In this document: piece after piece, positions 48,691 to 59,364 of the stretch | Numbering within the stretch: the first letter of the stretch is position 1 | Layout: each line of letters begins with the position of its first letter | Assembly (NCBI GenBank): GCA_018466975.1 | Contig: CM031561.1 | Coordinates: 2,418,001 to 2,482,000, forward strand | DNA length: 64,000 nt | Origin: Sparassis latifolia | Taxonomy: Eukaryota > Basidiomycota > Agaricomycetes > Polyporales > Sparassidaceae | Direction of reading: 5' to 3' | Position numbers and translations under genes: made by a program | Notes under the pieces: model-generated | Database searches by the model: none | The model's input: only the letters and a program-made list of their open reading frames with translations | What the model was told of the DNA's origin: nothing

Positions 48691-49176
48691 TTACTCCGTT
48701 TTCCGTGTGTCCTCGGCTGGTCCACCAAGTCCGATGCCTGCTAGGAATGCAATCCTCATCGACGCCCCCGCATACACAAAGCCCACGCTCCCCCACTCCA
48801 TCGCCGACCACCCAGCGACATTCAGAAACACGTCTGCGATGCCCTTCTCCCATGCAAGTGGCAGCATCGTCGCGAGATGCCCAAAGTCCGCGACGAGCAG
48901 ACAAAAGAGGAGGCAGCGCCACGTGCGGCGCGAGGTGGTGGACGTGAGGACGAAGTGCTCGTTCAGCGCGAAGAGAAGATAGAGGTTCGAGAGCTGGTAA
49001 AGGGATATGAGGGTAGCTGTTGGCGGGGTCGGCGACGGGGTGGAGGAGAGGTAGGCGAGGTACTCCGCAGGTCTGCCTGCGGCATAGTAGGAGCCTACCA
49101 CAGCGGAAATGGGCTCGATGTAGAGGAAGAAGAGTCTGTAGAGCAGAGGAATTGTGCCCACGTCGTTGGCAGACAT
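48691..49176 (-). CDS. Four-span membrane protein, DUF7704-like, 161 aa
   Basis: A single exon with four hydrophobic stretches: IPLLYRLFFLYIEPISAVVG, ISLYQLSNLYLLFALNEHF, RCLLFCLLVADFGHLATMLP and WSAMEWGSVGFVYAGASMRI. This plan and the FFLYIEP...N(L)YLLFALNE wording match a common family of fungal membrane proteins of unknown role (DUF7704-like). The nearest ATG (MSANDVGTIPLL) was chosen because it puts the first span near the N-terminus. An ATG 63 bases upstream would add a charged lead and give 182 residues. The function is unknown. Confidence 0.78.
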   Translation of the reverse strand: MSANDVGTIPLLYRLFFLYIEPISAVVGSYYAAGRPAEYLAYLSSTPSPTPPTATLISLYQLSNLYLLFALNEHFVLTSTTSRRTWRCLLFCLLVADFGHLATMLPLAWEKGIADVFLNVAGWSAMEWGSVGFVYAGASMRIAFLAGIGLGGPAEDTRKTE

Positions 49177-49490
49177 CGTGGTCGTCGTCGAGGACTGTTC
49201 CAGCTCGCGTTCCCACAGATCTTTGGACTTAGACCTCATCTACTTCCGCTATCGCTGCAGACTTCGATTTTCTGGTGGTTTCTACTGGTTCATCTCGGTT
49301 CGCGAGTCGCCTGCGTTGCAGAGCATGGAATAGCTCAGTAGACCGCGAACGTATTCCAGGCTTTTGACGGTGACCGCGCGACTGCAGCCCGGCGCAACGG
49401 GAGGATATGCTCCCTGCAGCTGACACCACGGTCCGTCGTGTTCTAAATCTCACTGGTGAGATGACCTGATGCGACTGCTTCACAGGAGGA

Positions 49491-49842
49491 AGCTCAGGAC
49501 ATAGAGCCAGCTGTCGACTCTATCCCGAAGTCGCAAGCGACGCCCTTCCCGCTCCCGTGCGCTCTGATATCTATCAGTCCAGAGTGTTCCGAGCAGCAGC
49601 GGTCGGATGCGATCTACCGAAATATCCGCCTGCTCGAGCGCGCACTGGAGGAGCAGAAGATACGCATTGCTACATCGCAGACACGGTGCTTCTACCTCCA
49701 GTGCAAGCTGCGCGTTCTGCAGAAGAAGCTCGATGCCCAAAGTTTGAAGCACAAGGAGAAGGTCTGCAGGAGCGAGCTCTGCTTCATGGTTCGACGCGCG
49801 CGTAAAGCAGGAGGGAAACGTCGGAGAAGAGACCCCAGCTAA
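49491..49842 (+). CDS. Possible small coiled-coil protein, start not resolved
   Basis: A plus-strand frame from about 49491 to a TAA at 49842 reads like coding sequence: DAIYRNIRLLERALEEQK, YLQCKLRVLQKKLDAQSL, then a basic end KAGGKRRRRDPS. The spacing of hydrophobic residues suggests a coiled coil. No ATG lies in this frame before a stop, so a spliced upstream exon is needed. An ATG at about 49408 followed by GTGAGA is tempting, but the intron would be only 30-37 nt and out of frame with the nearest acceptor. Another frame and the antisense strand are also open here, so coding is not certain. No family was recognised. Confidence 0.35.
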
Positions 49843-50449
49843 AAAAATTTCTGACGTTCGCGTCGCCGCGCATCGTTCTAGAGACAACTTACAGATCGTT
49901 CCGAGTCACCGTTAATTCACTTTTAGAGTCAATGTGAGTTCTGGACGATGTACTAAGTGATGGTGTGCGTCTGATATTTGTCGCATTCAGTGAATCACTT
50001 TAGTCCCTCCAGATAATGCAATAGTTACAAGCAGCAGCTTTGCCAGACTAATTGTTCTGTAACACGCAATTCCGATATGATTTTTACGTGAGCTCTCAAC
50101 CACACCCTCTACGCCGCACACATCTGACGCCCGCTGTAGCTTAGATAAATGCAACAATCTCTCGATATGACACTCGTATCAGTGAGCAAACGTTCGCGGG
50201 ATTCTCTTCAAGGTCCTAGTCCCTTCCAAGGAGGTTCGTTCAGCAGTGGTCGCACCGATATCCGCATGTATCAGGAATAAGGCAGACACACAACAAGATC
50301 AACTTGATCCACATTCAACGAATGACTTGATTCAGCTAGAAAATTGAAAATTACCCAGAGACTCCTCCCTGAAGCATACTTACAATTGAATAATGCCGAC
50401 TTATCTCTGTACGGTATCTCGGCTCATCTAGCGACGCTTAAGCTCTCTT
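49843..50449. other. Intergenic, no feature recognised
   Basis: About 600 bases, fairly AT-rich, downstream of the amino-acid permease on the minus strand. No tRNA, repeat or supported frame. Confidence 0.55.
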
Positions 50450-52508
50450 CTACGTGGTATGCACTGACACGGACGTGTCCGCGGAATGCTTCTCGTCATA
50501 TGCGCTAGCACCTTCATTGACGTTCGAGATCGGCCCAGTGAACCACTTGCGTGCGGAGAGCACCCAAGACGCTGCGGCAAAGAAAAACACGCCCATGATG
50601 ATCACCACCGCGTAGTCTGTCACTGCGCGTCAGCACTAGGCACTTGCACTTCATGTGAGATAAGCACGCACTCATTGTCTGCGCGGTGGTCGTCTGTGAG
50701 GGCGGGAAGAGTAAGAGGACGACGATAAAGCAGACCCATGCTACGGCGACGATCCCGAGGGGCATGTACCACCGCCCGAGAGAGAAAGGTCCTTTCACGA
50801 GTTTGTCCCGACCTGACGTGATGCGCAGGAATATGGGGACGATGTAGGACACGTACAGACCGATGACGGATGCGCTGCAGAGGAGAAACAAGGATCAATC
50901 CTCAGTATTTCTAGAAAGCGTGATCCGCAACACACCCAGCAAGCGACGAGAGCGCTGCGGCCGAGAACCCTAGCAGGCCGCAAATCCCGGCGAGGACCAT
51001 GACGAGCCACACCGCATTAACGGGCGTCTGCGTGTGCGAGTTCATGCGCTTCCACCAGCGCGAGCCAGGCAGCGCGTTGTCACGCGCGAACGCGAAGACC
51101 ACCCGTGACGCGTCGACGCCCTGTGCGGCGCCCGTGACGAATTGCACGACGATAATGAAACTCCAGATCGCAAGCATGCCCCGCTTGCCGAGCACCATGT
51201 AGAAGAGCTGGCCCATCGGCAGCGGCAGCGTCGTGTCGAGTACCGCCGTGACGGACGCGGTCGCGAACGACGCAGCTATGAGCAGGATCCAGCCGAGCGC
51301 TGCAGTCCCCGCGACGCCGATGAGGATAGCGATCGGGGCCGCACGCGCTGCACCTGACGTCTCTTCCGAGATGTGCGCAGCGGAATCATCTGCGTTACCG
51401 TATGATCTTAGAGCCAGATATGCACGGCACGCAGTTAATTGCAAACTTACACCCAGTCAGAGTCCACATCGGCGCAGTGAACGCGAGTAAGAACGCCCAG
51501 CCGTTATTTGTCCAGCCAGTGTTGTTCTCAAAGAGAGTGAATGCATCTGCGGTTGAGACCTTGTTATCCCCCGCGCAGACAAGTAACGCGATGATGGCAG
51601 CAATCGTCGTGCCGACTGTTTATATACACCGAACTAGGATCAACATCTCGGTGCGCAGGGACATACCACTCGCCATTGATAACCACGTAGAACAGGTTCA
51701 GCCGCGCGAGGATATTCGTGGCGGCGGAGCAGACGAAGCCGTGCGCAAAGAGGATGGCAATCAGGATACCGTAGGTGGGTCCGCTGCCGAGGTTCACCGC
51801 ACCGTCAGACCCTACAGCTATCGCGGTCGTAATCATTTGGGCACTGCAGAAGGCTAAATATTCTCGGAGCGCCGGTATGCTCGGAGCACGTACCAAGTGA
51901 AGTCGATTGAGCATACGAGCGTCACTTGACCAGTGATGTTTGACCAGCCAGTGATCCAACTTGCAAGCGCGGACCACTTTGCTGGTGCTAGTTTCGCCGA
52001 AAAGTAGTAGAGCCCAGCACTCGTCCTGCAATAGTATGGGAACGCATGTGTAGAAGATCATTTCGGGCGGCTTACGGCATGGATGATGCGAGCTCGGCCA
52101 TGCATGCAGCGACAGTCAGCACGAACAAACTTGGAATTAACCAGCCAAACACCATGCCGACATGGCCGCCTGGTATACAATTGTTATTGAGGAATGTTTA
52201 GCGGAGATGCTAGGATACTAACCTGACACAAGGGGGAACGAGAATGTCGACGACACGGAGGCGACGACACCCATGATAGAGAAGGCAAACGCCACTGTCT
52301 CGATGAGCTGCAGGAGGGTGAGCACTTCCACGAATGAGCAGGACGCTTCGGGCATACGCACAGAAAATTCTCGCTTGAATTCTGACTTGTATCCGAGCTT
52401 CGCGAGCAGGACATCATCGGAATGGCGTATCTCCTCCAAGGCGACGTTATCATTATGGACAGCATGAGTAGTGGTTGTGGCCTGTTTCTCTCCCTTGATG
52501 TCGGACAT
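50450..52508 (-). CDS. APC-superfamily amino-acid/GABA permease, 558 aa
   Basis: A twelve-span plasma-membrane carrier of the amino acid/choline type (like fungal GABA permeases). Eight exons (52508-52223, 52169-52076, 52025-51894, 51843-51674, 51615-51451, 51389-50936, 50874-50672, 50622-50450) close at 558 codons. Marks are a hydrophilic N-terminus with LAKLGYKSEFKREFS, then SIMGVVASVSSTFSFPLVSGGHVGMVFGW (the substrate-site loop of this group), ELASSMPTSAGLYYF, GYDSAAHISEET and GKRGMLAIWSFIIVVQF. The fourth intron (51673-51616) begins GCGAGT, so it is GC-AG; the expected join INVGTTIA requires it. The substrate cannot be fixed by sequence. Its promoter faces the imidase-like gene across 1.2 kb. 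Confidence 0.9.
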
Positions 52509-53739
52509 GGTGGGGTGCTCGCTGCGACCTCGCAGAAGGTGGAAGAAGCAGAAGATACAAAAGCCGAGCGCTGGCGTTGTCCACGGCCATGAGTCTATCG
52601 CCAGCGCGGGAGTAATAATCTAGAGGACCCTGATAACTGGCGATGGTCGCTGACAACCACGGAGGCAGGCATTCCGGGCGTCTTCACACACGCGATAAAG
52701 CCACTCAGCATATCACTTGACGGCTTATCGTGTCCCAAGGATGCCAACATCAAATTCTTGCCAAGCGAATGGCCGTCCGGTAAGAACTTGAATAGCTCTC
52801 ATAAATGGAGCTTGTTCGAGACACGTCGGCAGGCACCACAAGACACGTTATAGCTGAGAGTTGTTGGGGTATGGGTTCCCGACGAGGGTCGACAGCACTG
52901 CAACCAAACTGTAAAGATCGCCGAGATGGGATCTCCATCACGAACTTCTCGTGCGCGCGCGCTCCGGAACAGATGGTTCTCGTCCAGACCGTGGCCTGAG
53001 CAAGAACATGTCAAACTTGTCTCCTCGGAGGAATCATGAACTGGCTGGAGCAGAGGCAGCAGGAACACGCGAGAAACATACAATATGTTTTTTGGGCGGG
53101 TATCGTTCTGGCCGAATTCCGGGGGCTCAGGCTGAAGGTCATATCTCAGAGGGCCTGATAGCGGAGCTGTCGTGTAATGTTTCTAGTCAGATGATTTTTC
53201 GTCCGATGCAAACATTACTGTACCTAGCTATGGTGGTCACCACCAACTTGGCATCACGAACGAACCTCACCGCGCGGTGCGCCACAGACGTGTCAGTCAC
53301 GTGACCACATATGTTATCGTCTATCATCTTCAAGTAATTGCGTGAGTGGCTTTCCCACTTGTCCATGCGCACTGTAGCTGTTTTTATACATCTACGACAT
53401 CTCGTGAGGACCAAACATTTGAAGGTCTGATTTTACGCCTTGCGCGAGGTGTAAACACTGCTTTTGTTGCAGTTGATTCTCAACAGGTGGGCGACAGGGA
53501 TATTTGCAGACCCACCCGATGCGCACCCAAATTGAAGCCGGGTACGATTAGCCAAAGTCCAGAAACACGGTCGTATCTGTGTAGCTAGGCACCAGCGCTC
53601 CCAGGTGCTTCTACGAGTGACATCACGCCCTTATCGTTTCTGTCTTCTGTCATCGGTATCTTTGGCCTATCAGGCCGCGGTAGCTCTCTGGACGGCGTGA
53701 ACCAGCCATATCTCGGTTGCTAGATTCACTCACCCAAAC
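52509..53739. other. Divergent intergenic region
   Basis: About 1.2 kb between the starts of the permease (minus) and the CE4-like hydrolase (plus). Single GATAAG-type motifs occur near 52720 and 53630. No gene is supported. It is long for this window and may hold control sites for both genes. Confidence 0.5.
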
Positions 53740-55445
53740 ATGCCTCGACGAGTGCTCATTGGATTTGGGGTCGATGTCGACGCCGTCTCTGGTTGGTAAG
53801 GACCCGCCATGGCCTTCCCGCTCTGGAATGACACATTGAGATTCGTACAGGCTGGGGTCCTATGGGGGCGAAGACTCGCCCTTGGACATATCGAGAGTAA
53901 GTTAAGGCTCGGAGGTTACTTGTGAATTTTGATTTGAATTATATCGTCCAGGGAATGTACTCAGGCGAAGTGGGCGTACCCCGCCTGCTCAAGCTGTTCA
54001 AGAAATATAATATCAAGACGACGTGGTTCATACCAGGCGAGTTGTTGACTTCCTTGGGTAGTAGAAATTGATACTGATTCGGTATCGCAGGTCACAGCCT
54101 TGAGACGTTCCCGGAGCAGATGGCCGCCGTGAGGGACGCTGGCCACGAGATGTACGTATCTCGCCATACCACGGTCACCATTCACCGAGACTTCTCTCAG
54201 CGGACTGCACGGCTACTCGCACGAAGTAAGTGCCCCTCTCCTCAGCAGCAACGCTGTTAGCTAAGAGGACTCCCAGAATCCCGTCGCAATGACGCTCGAG
54301 CAGCAGAAGGATATTTTGGACCACACGTACAAGCTCCTCACCGATTTCAACCACGGCGTCCCGCCGAAGGGCAGCGTCGCCCCGTGGTGGGAGACAAGCA
54401 GTGAGGGCACAGACCTCTTGTTGGATAAAGGCATTGAATATGGTGCGACCCAATTCCGCGTAATCACGACATACACCTGAACGTATCTGTTGCGCGCAGA
54501 TCACTCGAACATGGCCCACGAGTGCGTATATCATTGATGCCTTGCTAGCAATCACCGTATTGATCTGTCGAATATTCTGCGTCACAATCGCAGTTCCCAG
54601 GCGTCCTATCTGCGTGATCAAGATCGCTGGACCAAGATTGACTACAAGGCTCGAGCCGAAACGTGGATGAAACCGCTCATACGGGGGAAGCAGACGGGAT
54701 TGGTGGAGATACCGGCGAACTGGTGGGCCTGTTTTTTCTGCTGTCGCATTGTACCTTCAGTCTACTGGTCTGCTAGGCTTGATGGGTGCACTGGCTGATT
54801 GTTCTTTGCCGGGCTCACAGGTACCTCGACGACCTGCCTCCTATGATGTGAGTTGTACCAGACCGCTTCTGATTCTTCCGGCCTAAGGTCATCTTCACCT
54901 CGATGTAGGTTCATCAAGTCAAGCCCAAATTCACACGGCTGGGTGAATTCGCGAGATGTCGAGCAGCTTTGGAAGGACATGTTCTCCTACCTGTACAGGT
55001 AAGGCACATTTCTGATAACAAGACACTGACGTGCCAATGGACATAGGGAAGAGGAAAACTTCGTTTTCCGATCACCATTCATCCTGATGTTAGCGGGTAC
55101 GTCTCGGTCCAATTCCATCAGTGTGGCTTGACAAACCAATGACAACCAATGTGACCTGCAGTCGCCCCCATGTCCTATTGATGCTGGTACGTTATCGACT
55201 TCATCTCCATGTTTTCCGGTCATCTTCTATCTCCATATACACATCAACGAGCCAATCTCCGTCTTACGGGGGATTCCTGCATGCTGACCTACTTGGCTAT
55301 CCGACAGGAACGCTTCATCGAGTGGGTGAACACGCACGCCGACGTGCATTGGGTGCGCATGATCGACATGGCGAACGAGTTTCGCGCGAATAACGCTCCG
55401 CCTGCGGGCGCCCGCATGCCTGCTGGATTTCAGAACTTGCAGTGA
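53740..55445 (+). CDS. Polysaccharide deacetylase-fold (CE4) hydrolase, HpPgdA/cyclic-imidase-like
   Basis: A metal hydrolase of the CE4/NodB fold, of the branch that includes HpPgdA and bacterial cyclic imidases. About 13 exons are present; joins were supported by phase. It starts [19 protein letters not shown] (the Asp of motif 1), with [17 protein letters not shown], the metal site GLHGYSHE (HxxxH), and [13 protein letters not shown]. It ends with [20 protein letters not shown] and MANEFRANN. The third intron (54037-54090) begins GCGAGT. At about 55047-55070 the family frame [13 protein letters not shown] breaks: one base is missing, or an acceptor five bases downstream is used, giving [17 protein letters not shown]. 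The substrate (imide, amide or sugar) is unknown. It sits between two amino-acid permeases. Confidence 0.82.
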
Positions 55446-56897
55446 GCTCGTGTTGGATCGTATCTTGGCGCCACATGCGCTCGCTCTGCCCCGTGTTGGA
55501 CGGGCGGTAAGAAGAGAAGATGAAAGAAGAGACGTATAAGCAGCCTGTATAGTACTGATGAGATGAATGAGCAAATGAGTTCGTTTTGGTATAGTGGTCA
55601 CTCGCGTGGATGGGGCAACTGTGAATATGACGAGGAATCAGTCATTCGCGAAATTGAACTAATCACGCCAAGGACGACGCACCCTCTGTATGCACGAATA
55701 CCTATATTGGATGCGCACTCGTCCTTATTCGCATAATGCGTCATACGCGTGCACGTTGCAAGTGCATCGCATGCAATAGCACTTCTGAATGTGATTTTTG
55801 TTTGTGCAAGAAATTCGCTGCGATGGTATCTGAAGTGTCTCTGAGCCTTATCGCGAAGCATTCATTTCTGTGAGGGAGCCACGGATGGATGGTAGCATGA
55901 ATTGTGCTGGTGTTGCATTGTACAGAGACAAACCAAGTCGACGTAAGTCTACAGTAGAACAATTTAAGGCATGTTACCGTTCATGCGTACATTTTCAAGC
56001 GATACACCATACTCTCTGGATGCTGGATAGTCTATGGACAGGGATTATATTACGGTAGGTGGTATGGACCATAAAACGGACTATGCGAGCCGTAAAGTTC
56101 AATCGGGTATATGTTATAGTGGTGATAGGAGAGAAGGCTTAGGTGTAGTAATGTTCTCGAGTAGACTCGTAATCATAACCTAGCAGGATGCCGTTGCCTG
56201 AAGGAATGGGTACAAACCGATGGAAATCCTTGAGGACAGACAAAGCTGAACAATGACTTCAGTCAAAATTTGCGTGTGTCCATAAGACTGACGTCGTGGA
56301 CATGCACCTCAAGTATTTACCGTAGCTTCAGCAACCCGCAGGGAGCAGTACTTCATTCAGAACTGTAAGGATTGATACATTTCCATTAGGCCAGTGGAAT
56401 CATTGGAAATGCAGCAAGCCCTACAATTCTATGATGTCTGTGAACAAGTCGACTTTCGTTGATCAGTGCAGAATGCCGTGTCCCAACTGGTCACTACCCC
56501 TTATTTCGTCACGACTCTTCACCGGCAGACTCTACTCACCCGCCAAGCATGATGCCATGACATCAGACATTCAAGGTGACACTGATAGTCTGAACGCAGC
56601 GAAGTCCATGAATACAAAGGTAAAAGCCCTTGGAATCAGAGAAGCGCCAACGATGGTCGCAAACTGGAGCGTGAGTAAATCAACCATTTCGGTTTCAGAA
56701 GAATCTGCGCTCACCATCCCATTATATGGACGTCAAGTCGCCCCAGATTACGATATCGACATATCGGTATCCGTTGACGTCTTTGGATCAGAACGTTGAT
56801 GGCATGCTTCTCATGAGCGCTCGCAGAATTCAAAGGAGCATTTGGCTCGACAACTGCGACCTAGGTCCTCCTCGTCTTCACATACTATGCAGCTGTG
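55446..56897. other. Intergenic, no feature recognised
   Basis: About 1.45 kb, AT-richer than the genes around it. An open plus-strand stretch at 56431-56799 lacks splice partners and family likeness. The right end is the promoter of the amino-acid permease. Confidence 0.5.
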
Positions 56898-59296
56898 ATG
56901 ACAACGGCTCCTCCCTCTCACGTCGTGGTGTCAGACACCGAGCCCAAGGTGGACATCGACAGCAAAGTTGATGATGTCCTTGCGATCCCCTCCCTTGCTG
57001 CTAGCGACAATGTAGTGCAGAAGTCGTGGTGGCAGAGGATTATCAGCGGCAACGCAGACGCAACACATGATACTAAGAGGGCCATGAGTAGCCGTCACTT
57101 GATGATGATAGGTACGAAATCCTATGGTCGAACAATGCACTGAGCCAGATCGCCGATCTTTGTGCAACAGCGATCGGTGGAACGATTGGGACTGGCATCT
57201 TCCTTAGTGCGGGATCTGTGAGTACAATTCGCATACTTCAGTGTTTTCTCTGAAATCAAGTGATTTGCGATAGGCTGTAGCCACTGCAGGGCCTGGAAGT
57301 GCACTTCTGTCCTACATTATTGTCGGTCTGTTCTGCTATGCGGTCGTCATTTCATTGTAAGTCTGCGGGATTTCTGAGCAACGTCTAACGCCGAAGGATC
57401 GCAGGGGAGAAATGGCGGCTTTTATCCCTGTGTCTGGAACTTTCGCCGTGTTTGGGACTCGGTTTATATCACCTGCTTTGGGATTCACTCTTGGTGAGCT
57501 GACTCTGCGGAGTGTCCGGCTTGTCGTTACTTACATTGCTACTGGCAGGCTGGAATTATTGGTTGCAATGGTGAGTAGTTGTTGCTCGTTTGTACTGTCA
57601 CTAGTGACACTCACTGGTGTGTAGGAGCCTCTCCATTCGTGCGTAAGCATCATATTTGACCGCTATTGTTCTGACATTCGAAGCATGCAGCGAGTGAGCT
57701 GACAGCAGCAGCAGTCATCCTTCAGGTAAGGATATACACTGTTATGCCGACCTTATCTCCTGATCCCCACCACCAGTTCTGGACCGCGCGACTGCAAGCA
57801 TGGGAATGGGCTTTGGTCATCATCGTACCAATCTTCGCTATGCAATTAATACACGTACGAGTATATGGTGAGTGTCTCGCGTTCAATGAGAGAGTTGAAT
57901 AGCTGAGGAGAGATTCATGCTGCAAGGTGAATCTGAGTACTGGTTCGCGCTGATCAAGGTCCTCCTGATCATTGTCTTCATCTTCGTCGGCTTGATATAC
58001 GACTGGGGAGGCGTCCATGGCCACCCAGGTCCGGTGAGTGTATCTGTCTCTCGCGGACTCAGCAGTGACATAAACTTGCGACCAGGGGCGCTCGAACTTC
58101 CAGGACGGACAGGCATTCATCGGGGGCTTCTCTGCGTTCGCGCAGACGTTTGCATTCGCATTCTATTCGTACGGTGGGGTTGAACTCGTCACGCTCGCGG
58201 CAGGCGAGTCAGCGAGCCCGCACAAGACCGTTCCGCGCGCAGTTCGAGCAACCTTCTTCCGCATTGTCTTGTTCTACCTTTTGACGATCCTGACGATCGG
58301 TTTGTGCATCAATCGGGCGGACCCAACCTTGTTGAGTGCAGCATATGGTATGTCTTCTCTGAAGTCTGAAAGCCGGAGCTCAGCTGACGAACAGCAGAGT
58401 CGGACGTTACCGCCTCCCCTGTCACGGTTGTCTTTGTACGCGCAGGGTTCAGGACCGCTGCACATGTCGTCAATGCTGTCCTGCTTACGGCCGTCCTCTC
58501 TGCGACAAACTCATGCTTTTACGCCAGTTCGCGCATGCTTTTGTCGCTGGCCCGGAATGGACAGGCGCCCCGCGTATTTGGCTGGGTGAACAGCCGCGGC
58601 GTCCCAGTACCAGCTCTCCTGTCAGTCTCTCCCGCTCCCTTTTCCGGTTGGCTATATTGACAGGAACTGCTTCTCTACTCCAGGATGTCACTCGCGGTAT
58701 CCTTCCTCACGTTCCTGACGACCATATGGGGTGAAGGAATTGTATTCACCTGGCTTCTTGACCTTACCGGAATTTCCGCGCTCCTCGTCTGGGGTTCAGT
58801 GGGTCCTATATCGTTGCGTTTCCGCCAGGCTTGGCGTGCACAGGGCCGCGTGCTTGACGATCTCGCGTACATCCAGCCACTCTTTCCGCTACTACCAGTA
58901 GCTACAATTATAATTGCGGTCTTGATGTTCGCGGCCGACGGTTATGCTGCAGTAGCTGAGCAGCCTTTTAATCCAAGGGTGCGTTCGAGCTATCGCTCTG
59001 ATCTGAACCAATGAGAGACTGATGGTATATATGGCGTTCAGAACGTGGTAGCGACGTACATTGGTGTCGCTCTGTATGTAATCCTCTACGCAGGTTATAC
59101 GCTCTACGAACGATTTTGGTTGAAGAAGACGGCGCACTTCGTACCTCTCTCGGAAGTCGATCTCGAGACAGATGCAGTTTGGGGTCGAGGAGAGGGGCAA
59201 CGCAACCGAGAGTACGACAGAAATGAAAAGAGGTTGGACGATGTTCACGACGGGTGGCGAGCTTGGCTGGGGAAGGTCGGCCGACATGTCTATTGA
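56898..59296 (+). CDS. Fungal amino-acid permease (YAT family), 579 aa
   Basis: A twelve-span plasma-membrane amino-acid symporter of the yeast amino-acid transporter group. Thirteen exons close in frame at 579 codons: 56898-57111, 57171-57217, 57274-57356, 57405-57493, 57549-57570, 57625-57638, 57691-57725, 57777-57867, 57927-58033, 58086-58347, 58395-58620, 58684-58978, 59042-59296. Signature parts are SSRHLMMIGAIGGTIGTGIF, SYIIVGLFCYAVVISLGEMA, LGWNYWLQWSLSIPSELTAA, YSYGGVELVTLAAGES, SATNSCFYASSRMLLSLA and ERFWLKKTAHFVPLSEVDLE. Two exons are very short, 22 and 14 nt, and together encode the WNYWLQW-SLSI stretch. Substrate range is unknown. Its stop lies 68 bp from that of the converging unknown gene. 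Confidence 0.93.
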
Positions 59297-59364
59297 GTCG
59301 CACGTCTGCCAGCCGAGAAGCGACACTTGAGCAGGGGGAATGTACATCACAATATGTGAGTGTA

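Noticed and set aside
50950..51490. Plus-strand frames opposite the amino-acid permease
   Set aside because: They mirror a well-supported membrane-protein exon and lack starts, introns or family motifs.
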